From the NCBI RefSeq assembly GCF_003937945.1, contig NZ_RSEC01000036.1:1232893-1296892 (forward strand): a stretch of 64,000 bases of DNA, written 5' to 3'. Positions 50,682 to 58,398 of this stretch are shown one piece after another; within the stretch, counting starts at the first letter, position 1; each line of letters begins with the position of its first letter. The notes under the pieces were generated by a model. The model did not search any database. It was given only the letters and a program-made list of their open reading frames with translations, and was not told the DNA's origin. The translations under genes were made by a program, and so were the position numbers. This stretch comes from Amycolatopsis eburnea. GTDB lineage: Bacteria; Actinomycetota; Actinomycetes; Mycobacteriales; Pseudonocardiaceae.

Positions 50682-51689
50682 ATGACCCTCGAAATCGCCT
50701 GGTTCGTCGTCATCGCCTTCTTCTGGCTCGGCTACCTGTTCCTCGAGGGCTTCGACTTCGGCGTCGGCATGCTGCTGCCGGTCCTCGCCCGCGACAACAC
50801 CGAACGCCGGGTCATGGTCAACACCATCGGACCGGTCTGGGACGGCAACGAGGTCTGGCTCATCGTCGCCGGCGGGGCCATGTTCGCGGCCTTCCCCGGC
50901 TGGTACGCCAGCCTGTTCTCGGCCGCCTACCTGCCGCTCCTGCTCCTGCTGCTCGCCCTCATCGGCCGCGGCGTCGCCTTCGAGTACCGCGGCAAGGTCG
51001 ACTCCGACCGCTGGCGCCGCACCTGGGACCGCGTGATCATGATCGGCTCGTGGATCCCGCCGCTGGGCGTCGGGCTCGTCCTCGCGACGACCGTGCTCGG
51101 CCTGCCCCTGGACGCCGACGGCAACCGCGTCGGCTCCGCGTTCGCCGCCCTCCGCTGGGACACCCTGCTCGGCGCGGTCGCGATCGCCGCCTTCTCGATC
51201 ACGCACGGCGCGGCGTTCCTGGCCCTGAAGACCAGCGGTGACCTGCGGGAACGTGCCCGTCGCCTGGCGCTTCGCGCGCTGCCGGTCGCGATGGTGCCGA
51301 TCGTCGCCTTCCTGACGGTCGTCCAGTGGCGCGAAGGCACGCTGTGGACGCTGCTCGCGTTCGGCGTCGCCGCCGTGGCCGCGGTCGTGGCCTGGTTCAG
51401 GCTGCGCGCGGACCGCGACGGCCAGGCGTTCGCCGCGCTCGGGGTGCTGATCGCCGCGGCCGCCGTCGTGCTGTTCGGGTCGCTGTTCCCGAACGTGCTG
51501 CCCTCGACCCTCGACGCCGCGAACTCGCTGAGCATCGAAGGCACCGCGTCGAGCCCGTACACGCTGACCGTGATGACCTGGGTCGCCGTCTTCGGCGCCC
51601 CGGCGGTGCTGATCTACCAGGGCTGGACGTACTGGGTGTTCCGCAAGCGGATCGGGACCCAGCACATCCCGGCGGTGCACGCACCATGA
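50682..51689 (+). CDS. cydB: Cytochrome bd ubiquinol oxidase subunit II
   Basis: The 335-residue protein has eight membrane helices and the CydB pattern EGFDFGVGMLLPVLARD, TIGPVWDGNEVWLI and HGAAFLALKTSGDL. The ATG has GGGAGGAG at a good distance. It partners CydA in the oxidase. The following gene's possible ATG overlaps its stop codon, but the likely CydDC start is further on. Confidence 0.97.
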   Translation: MTLEIAWFVVIAFFWLGYLFLEGFDFGVGMLLPVLARDNTERRVMVNTIGPVWDGNEVWLIVAGGAMFAAFPGWYASLFSAAYLPLLLLLLALIGRGVAFEYRGKVDSDRWRRTWDRVIMIGSWIPPLGVGLVLATTVLGLPLDADGNRVGSAFAALRWDTLLGAVAIAAFSITHGAAFLALKTSGDLRERARRLALRALPVAMVPIVAFLTVVQWREGTLWTLLAFGVAAVAAVVAWFRLRADRDGQAFAALGVLIAAAAVVLFGSLFPNVLPSTLDAANSLSIEGTASSPYTLTVMTWVAVFGAPAVLIYQGWTYWVFRKRIGTQHIPAVHAP

Positions 51690-51702
51690 CCAAGCATCGT
51701 TT

Positions 51703-51748
51703 CGGGGGTTCCGGGTGGCGGAGCCCCCGGCCCGGGGCGGAGCCCCGG
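51703..51748. repeat. Two tandem REP-like hairpins between cydB and cydDC
   Basis: CGGGGG (51703-51708) pairs with CCCCCG (51724-51729), and CCGGGGC (51732-51738) pairs with GCCCCGG (51742-51748). This is typical of intergenic extragenic palindromes in actinomycetes. If translated it would give a low-complexity Pro/Arg leader. Confidence 0.6.
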
Positions 51749-51796
51749 TTGTTACAGCCTCCCGGACGCGCGACCCTTCTCGCCTCGGAGTCCACA

Positions 51797-54700
51797 GTGG
51801 ACTCGGCGCGGCCGGGGAAGGGCCCGCTCGGCGCACTCCCGGCCCTCGTGCCCGCCGTGCGCCGGGCGCTGGCCCTGGTGGGGTTCCTCTCGTTCCTCAA
51901 CGCCGCCGCGCTGGTGGCGCAGGCGTTCCTGCTCGCCGACGTCCTCGCGGCGATCGTCGGAGCAGGGCCCGGGGGACGCACCGCCCAGCTGGCCGCGCTG
52001 CTCGCGCTCGTCGTGACGCGCGCGTTGACCGGCTGGGCGGTGCGCACGGTCTCGGCCCGCGCCGCCGCGACCGCCCAGCGCGAGCTGCGCGCCCACGCCG
52101 TCGACCACGCGCTGCGCCTGGGCCCGGAGTGGATCGCCCGCCGCGGCCACGGCGAGCTGACCGCGCTCACCACCCGCGGCCTCGACGCGCTCGACGCCTA
52201 CTTCCGCGAGTACCTGCCCGCCCTCGTGACGGCGGCCGTCGTCCCGCTCGGCGCGGGCGCGGCGATCCTGTTCGCCGACTGGCCGTCCGGCGTGATCATC
52301 GCGCTGACCGTGCCGCTGCTGCCGATGTTCGCGATCCTCGTCGGCAAGTACACGGCCGGCCGCGTCGCCGGCGCGACCGACGCGACGCACCGGATGTCCG
52401 AGCGCCTGCTCGAACTCGTGCGCGTGCTCCCGGTGCTGACCGCGTTCCGCCGCGCGGCCGCCCAGGGCGAGACCGTGCGGCAGCTGTCCGAACGCCACCG
52501 CCGCGCGACGCTCAAGACGTTGAAGGTGGCGTTCTCCTCGGCGTTCGTCCTCGAACTCGCCGCGACGCTGTCGGTGGCCCTGGTCGCGGTCGTCATCGGC
52601 GTCCGGCTGGCCGGCGGCCACCTGCCGCTGGCCATCGGGCTCGGCGTGCTGATCCTCGCGCCGGAGTGCTACCAGCCGCTGCGCGCGGTCGGCGCCGCGT
52701 TCCACAGCAGCGAGGACGGCGTCGAAGCGGTCCGGCGCGTCGCCGACCTGCTGGCCACGCCGGCTCCCACGCCCGGCACCGCCGTCCCGTCGCGCGGCGA
52801 GCTGCGGGTGTCTTCGCTCCGGGTGGCCCGGCGCGACGGCTTCGCCCCGGACGGCGAGACGTTCACGGTCCGCCCGGGCGAGACGGTCTGGCTCCGCGCC
52901 CCGAGCGGCGGCGGCAAGTCGACGACGCTCGCCGCCCTGCTCGGCTTCGTCCCGGCGCACGACGGCGAAATCGCGGTCGGCGCGGTGAACCTCGCCGACG
53001 CCGACCTCGAGCGGTGGCGCGAGCAGGTCGCGTGGGTGCCGCAGGCGCCGGTGTTCGCCGGGGGAACGGTTCGTGAGGAAGTCGGCTCCGACGCGCTGCT
53101 CGGCGAACTCGGCCTGACCGGGCTCGCCGACCGCCCGGTCGCGAAGCTGTCGCTGGGCCAGCGGCAGCGGGTCGCCGTCGCCCGGGCGCTGGTCCGGGTG
53201 CGCGAAGGTGCCTGGCTGCTGCTCCTCGACGAGCCGACGGCACACCTCGACGAGGCCACCGCCCGGCTGGTCCTCGACGCGGTCCAGCGCGCGGTCGACA
53301 ACGGCGCGGCGGCCGTCATCGCGGCCCACGAGCGCACGTCCGCGGTCGACGTGGCTCCCGACCCCGCCCCGGCTCCCGAAGCGTCCACAAAGGACGCTGT
53401 CATCGAGCCGCTTCGCTGGCGCGCGCTCCTCGACGGCCGCCTGTTCGGCGGCGCCGTGCTGGGCGCGGTGGCGCTGCTGGCCGGGGTGGCGCTGACCGCG
53501 ACGTCGGGCTGGCTCATCGCCAAGGCCTCGCAGCAGCCGCCGATCCTGACCCTGACGGTCGCGGTCGTCGGCGTCCGCGCCTTCGGGCTGGGCCGCGCCG
53601 GGCTGCGGTACGTCGAGCGCCTGGTCACCCACGACGCCGCGTTCCGCATCGCCGGCCGCCTGCGGGTGCGGGTCTGGAACGCGCTGGTCCGGCTCGGACC
53701 CGCGCGCGGACCGCGCGCCGGCGAGGGCCAGCGCCGCCTGGTCGCCGACGTCGACACCGTGCGCGACCTCCTGCCCCGCGTGGTGTCGCCGCCGCTGGTG
53801 GTGGCGCTGGTCGCGGCGGGCGCGATCGCCGTCCAGACGTGGGTCCTGCCCGCGGCGGGCCTGACCCTCGCGGCCGCGGTGGCCCTCGGGCTGGCCGCGC
53901 CGTGGGTCGCGCTGCGCACCGAACGCCGGGCGACGTCGGCGCTGGCGACCGGCCGCCGCGACGTGGCCTCGCGAGTGCTGGTCCTGTTCGAGGCGGCAGC
54001 CGAACTCCTCGCCTACGGCACGGCCCGCGACCACCGCCGTGCCCTGGCGGACGCCGACACCCGCCTGGCCGCGCAAGCGCGTCGTCAGGCGTTCGGCGCG
54101 GGCGCGGCGGAAGCGCTGGTGACGCTGGCCTGCGGGACGGCCGCGGTCGTCAGCACGGCCCTCGCCGCCTCGGCGGTCACGTCCGGGCAGCTCGACCCGG
54201 TCCTGGCGCCCCTGCTGGCCCTGGTCCCGCTCGCGCTGGCGGAGGTCCTCGCGCTGCTGCCGCCGGTGGCGCAGCACTGGGACACGCTGCAGCGCGCCCG
54301 CCGCCGTCTCGCCGACGGACCGCCCCCGGCGCCTCGCCCCGAGCACCCCGGCGCGGACGTCGAGCTGCGTGGAGCGGACCTCGGCTGGCCGGACGGCCCG
54401 GTCGTCCTCCACGACGTCGACGTGCACCTGCGCCAGGGCACGTACGCGGCGGTGGTCGGCCCGAGCGGCGCCGGCAAGTCGACGCTCGTCGCCGCCCTGC
54501 TGGGCTTCGTCGCGCCGCGCGGCGGCGTGGTCGCGGTCCCGGACGCGGTCGCGTGGGCCCCGCAGGAGCCGATGCTCGCGGCCACGACGGTCGCCGAGAA
54601 CCTCCGCCTCGCCCGCCCCACGGCGACCGAAGCCGACCTCCGCCAAGCCCTCCACCAGGCCGCGCTCGACGACGTCGACCCGGCCACCCCGCTCGGCAGC

Positions 54701-54970
54701 GGCGGCAGCGGGCTGTCCGGCGGGCAGGCCCAGCGCGTCGCACTGGCCCGCGCCCTGCTCGGCGCGCCGGCGGCCGGGCTCGTCCTGCTGGACGAACCGA
54801 CCGCGCACCTCGACGAACCGACAGCCCAGGCCGTCCGCGCCCACCTGCGCGAAGCCCTGGCCGGCCGCACCGTACTGCACGTGACCCACCGAGCCGACGA
54901 GGCCGCCGACGCGGACGTGGTCCTCGAGGTCCGCGACGGCCGGGTCCTGACCCGGGTACCGGTGCCGTGA
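51797..54970 (+). CDS. cydDC: Fused CydDC thiol-exporting ABC transporter
   Basis: The CydD-like half has six helices, Walker A APSGGGKST near 367, LSLGQRQRVAVAR and LLLLDEPTAHLD. The CydC-like half has Walker A GPSGAGKST near 888, LSGGQAQRVALAR and LVLLDEPTAHLD. The exporter moves glutathione/cysteine (here probably mycothiol-linked thiols) and is needed to assemble cytochrome bd. Both halves on one 1057-residue chain is the actinobacterial form. The GTG at 51797 has GGAG six bases upstream and starts at the conserved region. An ATG at 51686 is in frame but its first 37 codons run through a REP-like repeat. Confidence 0.93.
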   Translation: MDSARPGKGPLGALPALVPAVRRALALVGFLSFLNAAALVAQAFLLADVLAAIVGAGPGGRTAQLAALLALVVTRALTGWAVRTVSARAAATAQRELRAHAVDHALRLGPEWIARRGHGELTALTTRGLDALDAYFREYLPALVTAAVVPLGAGAAILFADWPSGVIIALTVPLLPMFAILVGKYTAGRVAGATDATHRMSERLLELVRVLPVLTAFRRAAAQGETVRQLSERHRRATLKTLKVAFSSAFVLELAATLSVALVAVVIGVRLAGGHLPLAIGLGVLILAPECYQPLRAVGAAFHSSEDGVEAVRRVADLLATPAPTPGTAVPSRGELRVSSLRVARRDGFAPDGETFTVRPGETVWLRAPSGGGKSTTLAALLGFVPAHDGEIAVGAVNLADADLERWREQVAWVPQAPVFAGGTVREEVGSDALLGELGLTGLADRPVAKLSLGQRQRVAVARALVRVREGAWLLLLDEPTAHLDEATARLVLDAVQRAVDNGAAAVIAAHERTSAVDVAPDPAPAPEASTKDAVIEPLRWRALLDGRLFGGAVLGAVALLAGVALTATSGWLIAKASQQPPILTLTVAVVGVRAFGLGRAGLRYVERLVTHDAAFRIAGRLRVRVWNALVRLGPARGPRAGEGQRRLVADVDTVRDLLPRVVSPPLVVALVAAGAIAVQTWVLPAAGLTLAAAVALGLAAPWVALRTERRATSALATGRRDVASRVLVLFEAAAELLAYGTARDHRRALADADTRLAAQARRQAFGAGAAEALVTLACGTAAVVSTALAASAVTSGQLDPVLAPLLALVPLALAEVLALLPPVAQHWDTLQRARRRLADGPPPAPRPEHPGADVELRGADLGWPDGPVVLHDVDVHLRQGTYAAVVGPSGAGKSTLVAALLGFVAPRGGVVAVPDAVAWAPQEPMLAATTVAENLRLARPTATEADLRQALHQAALDDVDPATPLGSGGSGLSGGQAQRVALARALLGAPAAGLVLLDEPTAHLDEPTAQAVRAHLREALAGRTVLHVTHRADEAADADVVLEVRDGRVLTRVPVP

Positions 54971-54996
54971 TCGCACCTCCACTGCGCCGCGCGATA

Positions 54997-56223
54997 ATGA
55001 CGGAACTCATGGATCCGACGCTTGCCGCGCGGGCACTGTCCGCCGCCACCGAGATCACGAGCACCGCCCTGTCCGGTGACGACCCGGGCGCGGTGCTCGA
55101 CACGGTCGTCGCCCGCGCCGCCGAGCTCGCCGACGCCGACCTCGGCCTCGCCATGGTGAGCGCCGACGACGGCCGCGTGGTCGTCGAGGCCGCGCACTAC
55201 GCGACGGCGCACCCGGCCGACGAGGACGACGTCCGCGCGCCTGCCGGTGAACCGGCGTCGAAGGTGAGTCCCGCTGAGTCGGCCGGGGAGTCCTTGCGAG
55301 GCCTCGCGCTGCCCGCCGACTCCGCCGCCGGGCACGTCGCGCGCGGTGGGGAGCCCGTGGCCAGCGACGACTTCACCGTCGATCCGCGCACCGCGCCCTA
55401 CGTCCCCGCCGAGCTCCACGGCTACGGGCCGTTCGCGGCGGCGCCGTTCGGCTCAGGGGGCCGGGTGCTGGGCGCGCTGACCGTCTACCGGAAGCGGGGC
55501 CGCGAGCCCTTCTCCGCCGGCACCGTCGAGATGCTCGTCGCCTTCGCCGCGCAGGCCGGGGTCGTGCTCGCGCTCGCCGAGGGCGCCAACGCCCGCCACC
55601 GCGTCGCGCTGTACGAGGAACGGGAGCGCATCGCCCGTGAGCTCCACGACGTCATCGTCCAGCGGCTCTACGGCGCCGGCATGCAGCTCGACCGGGTCCG
55701 CCGCAACATGCGCAAGCGGTTCGCCCAGGCCGACGGGGCCCGCCTCTCGGACGCGATCGACCAGCTCGACCAGACCATCGAGGAGATCCGCGGCACCGTG
55801 CGCGCGCTGCGGTCCCCGGAGCCTCGCCACGACACCGGCACGCCCACCGACCTCGCCGAGTCGGCGCGCGGCGAGGTCCGCATCGCCGGCGAGCTGCTCG
55901 GCTACCCGCCGACCCTGGAGCTGTCCGGCGAATTCGCCGACATCCCCGCGGAACGCGCCGACCACATCCGGGCCGCCCTGCGCGAAGCACTGTCCAATGT
56001 GGTCAGACACTCCGGCGCCAGCGAAACCCGCGTGACGCTGGCGAGGGACTCCGACGGTGTCAAACTCCGCGTCCGGGACAACGGTTCCGGTGTTCCTCAG
56101 GGCGTCGCCACCCGCGGTCTGCGTCATCTCGCCGAACGCGCGGACGCCGCGGGCGGGAAGTTCTTCCTGAACTCCTCACCCAGCCTTGGCACGCTCGTCG
56201 CGTTCGACCTCCCACTCGACTGA
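54997..56223 (+). CDS. GAF-domain sensor histidine kinase, DevS-like
   Basis: The 408-residue protein starts at ATG 54997. Residues about 10-190 hold one GAF domain (HGYGPFAAAPFGSGGRVLGA). The dimerisation domain of the HisKA_3 type has EERERIARELHDVIVQRLY with phospho-acceptor His217, and the ATPase domain has LREALSNVVRHSGAS and RDNGSGVP. This is the DevS/NarX kinase class. It lacks the second GAF of DevS, and the haem His is not obvious, so the signal may not be oxygen. It lies just after cydDC and converges with a DevR-type regulator. Confidence 0.9.
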   Translation: MTELMDPTLAARALSAATEITSTALSGDDPGAVLDTVVARAAELADADLGLAMVSADDGRVVVEAAHYATAHPADEDDVRAPAGEPASKVSPAESAGESLRGLALPADSAAGHVARGGEPVASDDFTVDPRTAPYVPAELHGYGPFAAAPFGSGGRVLGALTVYRKRGREPFSAGTVEMLVAFAAQAGVVLALAEGANARHRVALYEERERIARELHDVIVQRLYGAGMQLDRVRRNMRKRFAQADGARLSDAIDQLDQTIEEIRGTVRALRSPEPRHDTGTPTDLAESARGEVRIAGELLGYPPTLELSGEFADIPAERADHIRAALREALSNVVRHSGASETRVTLARDSDGVKLRVRDNGSGVPQGVATRGLRHLAERADAAGGKFFLNSSPSLGTLVAFDLPLD

Positions 56224-56300
56224 CCGGTTCTCCTGCGGACTCAACCTTCTCGGGTCATCCAGCCTCCCTTCCACGCCCTCGAATTGATCGTACCGCCTTA

Positions 56301-56316
56301 TCGAACACACATTCGA
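56301..56316. promoter_or_regulatory. SOS-box-like palindrome in a convergent gap
   Basis: TCGAACACACATTCGA matches 11 of 12 fixed bases of the LexA box TCGAAC-N4-GTTCGA. It lies in the 208-bp gap between the kinase and the DevR-like regulator, which are convergent, so no clear target gene is downstream. Confidence 0.5.
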
Positions 56317-56431
56317 CTCACGTTCGAGTGAATCTCTTACGACGTCGACGGCGAGCGGCGTGGCGGAACGTGACGAGAACCGAAAAAGGTGCCAGCGAAC
56401 GGCGGATTGCGGACGCGCCGGTAGCGAGGTG

Positions 56432-57058
56432 TTACTTCTCGCGCCGCGCGATCCAGGCGGCGGCCTGCGTCCGGCGCTGCATGCCGAGCTTCGCGAGCAC
56501 CGACGTGACGTAGTTCTTGACCGTCTTCTCCGCGAGGAACAGCCGCTCGGCGATTTCGCGGTTCGACAGGCCCTGGCCGATCAGCTCGAGCACGTCGCGT
56601 TCGCGCTCGGTCAGCGTCGCCAGCTCGTCCGTCGGCGGGTGGCGCATCTTGTCCAGCACCCGCGCGGTGCTCAGCGGGTCCAGCAGCGAGCGCCCGGCCG
56701 CGACCTCGCGCACCGCGTGCACGACGTCCTGCCCGCGCACCTGCTTCAGCAGGTACCCCGCGGCACCGGCCATGATGGCGCCGACCATCGCCTCTTCGTC
56801 GTCGAACGCCGTGAGCATCAGGCAGGCCGGCGGGTTCGGCTTCGACCGCAGTTCGCGGCAGAGCGTGATGCCGTCGCCGTCGCCGAGGCGGACGTCGACC
56901 ACCGCGACCTCCGGTTCGACGTGCATGGCCACCGCCATTGCCTCTTCGACGCTGCTCGCCTCGGCGACGACCTCGATGTCGGGCTCGTCGCCGAGGAGGT
57001 CGCGGAGCCCGCGGCGGACCAGTTCGTGGTCGTCGACGAGCAGCACCTGGATCGGCAT
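56432..57058 (-). CDS. NarL/LuxR-type response regulator, DevR/DosR-like
   Basis: The 208-residue protein has a receiver domain with phospho-acceptor Asp55 (VAVVDVRLGDGDG), switch Thr83 and Lys105, and a LuxR helix-turn-helix (LTERERDVLELIGQGLSN). The segment FLAEKTVKNYVTSVLAKLGM is almost that of mycobacterial DosR, and MQRRTQAA follows. DosR-type regulators control hypoxia genes. The kinase at 54997 is the likely partner. No perfect DosR box was seen in the window. Confidence 0.9.
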   Translation of the reverse strand: MPIQVLLVDDHELVRRGLRDLLGDEPDIEVVAEASSVEEAMAVAMHVEPEVAVVDVRLGDGDGITLCRELRSKPNPPACLMLTAFDDEEAMVGAIMAGAAGYLLKQVRGQDVVHAVREVAAGRSLLDPLSTARVLDKMRHPPTDELATLTERERDVLELIGQGLSNREIAERLFLAEKTVKNYVTSVLAKLGMQRRTQAAAWIARREK

Positions 57059-57265
57059 ACCCCGAGGTTACGGGGTTGCCGGCCGCCGGGTGACGGCCGG
57101 TCGGCACCGGCACACGTGAATTGCGCCCGGGAAAGAATCACGGGAATTCCGCGCAGTGGTGGATCGCTGCCATTCCGGAAATACCGCGATGATCCGTAAC
57201 AAGGTCGGCGAGGTCGCGATACTTACCACGCAATCGCACCGATTCCCCCTCTGAAAGGACTTCCG

Positions 57266-57763
57266 TTGTCCTTGTTCCGACGTGCCCTGACGACGTCCGT
57301 CGCCGTCGCCGGACTCGCCATCCTCGGTCCCGTGCCCTTCGCCTCCGCGCAGCTCGCGACCCCGCTCGCGGCCGACGTCGACTGCGGCGATTTCCAGTAC
57401 CAGGAAGATGCGCAAGCCGTCCTGGACGCGACCCCGGGAGACCCGAACCACCTCGACGACGACAAAGACGGCATCGCCTGCGAATCCCTGCCGCACCGCC
57501 CGCGGCAGAGCACCACCGCCCCCGCGCCGACGTCCGAACGGCCCACCGCCACGACGACCCGGACCCAGCCCGCCCCGAAGACCACCACCAAGAAGCCCGC
57601 CGGCACGGGCACCCAGGTCAAGGTCAAGCCGGTCGGCGGCGTGGCCACCGGCGGCGGCGAACCCGACGCCGAGGTCCCCGGCCTGCTGCTGCTCAGCGGT
57701 GCCGTCGTCGCCGCGGCGGTGTCCGGCGGCATGGTGCTCTACCTGCGCCGGCGCCCGAGTTGA
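57266..57763 (+). CDS. Secreted Excalibur-domain protein with C-terminal membrane anchor
   Basis: The 165-residue protein starts at TTG, fixed by GAAAGGAC at 57253-57260. It has a signal peptide (about 1-29), an Excalibur calcium-binding domain at about 39-73 (DCGDFQYQEDAQAV, NHLDDDKDGIACE), a Thr/Pro-rich stalk and a C-terminal helix followed by RRRPS. This looks like a sortase-substrate tail, but no clear LPXTG or LAXTG motif precedes the helix. The next gene is a sortase, coupled by a TTGA overlap. Confidence 0.85.
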   Translation: MSLFRRALTTSVAVAGLAILGPVPFASAQLATPLAADVDCGDFQYQEDAQAVLDATPGDPNHLDDDKDGIACESLPHRPRQSTTAPAPTSERPTATTTRTQPAPKTTTKKPAGTGTQVKVKPVGGVATGGGEPDAEVPGLLLLSGAVVAAAVSGGMVLYLRRRPS

Positions 57764-58398
57764 GGCACCCGCGCCTGTGGCCCGCGGTCACGGCGGTCGC
57801 CGCGGCGCTCGGCGTCGTACTGGCCGTGGCGCTCGTCCTCGTCCTGTCGCCGCGGGCGGCGGAGCCGGTCGGCCCGCCGAGCCCGGCCGTCCCGGCCGCC
57901 ACGGTCACCTCGAGCAGCCAGGCGACCGCCGGCGTCCTTCCGGCGGCGAAACCGGCGTCGTTGAGCATCCCGGCGATCGGGGTCCGGGCCGACCGGATCG
58001 AGGACCTCGGGCTGACCGCGGACGGCGCGCTCGAGGTCCCACCCGACGCCACGACCGTCGGCTGGTTCACCGGCGCGCCGTCGCCCGGCGAGACCGGCCC
58101 GGCGGTGCTGGCCGGGCACGTCGACTACAAGCACGTGCCCGGCGCGTTCTCCCGGCTCAAGGAGCTGCGCCCGGGCGAGCAGGCCAGGGTCGGCCGCGCC
58201 GACGGCCGGATCGCGGTCTTCACCGTCTACCGCGTCGACCGCTACGCGAAGGCCGAGTTCCCGACCGACCGGGTGTACGGCGACACGCCCGATCCCGAGC
58301 TGCGGCTGATCACCTGCGGCGGGGCGTTCGACCGGGCGAGCGGCAACTACCTCGACAACGTCGTCGTCTACGCCCGGCTGAGCGCGGTCGAGGTCTGA
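57760..58398 (+). CDS. Class F-like sortase
   Basis: The 212-residue protein starts at TTG in the previous stop codon. It has a membrane anchor at about 8-30 and the sortase core from about 68. Catalytic His120 is in LAGHVDY, Cys186 in LITCGG, and Arg192 or a nearby basic residue completes the triad. The length and compact C-terminus fit class F. It would join surface proteins to peptidoglycan or act as a trans-peptidase. The Excalibur protein is its closest candidate substrate. Confidence 0.88.
   Translation: MRHPRLWPAVTAVAAALGVVLAVALVLVLSPRAAEPVGPPSPAVPAATVTSSSQATAGVLPAAKPASLSIPAIGVRADRIEDLGLTADGALEVPPDATTVGWFTGAPSPGETGPAVLAGHVDYKHVPGAFSRLKELRPGEQARVGRADGRIAVFTVYRVDRYAKAEFPTDRVYGDTPDPELRLITCGGAFDRASGNYLDNVVVYARLSAVEV

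Noticed and set aside
56328..56513. Small Arg-rich open frame downstream of the SOS-like box
   Set aside because: Two thirds of it is antisense to the DevR-like gene and it has no RBS, so it is not reported as a gene.
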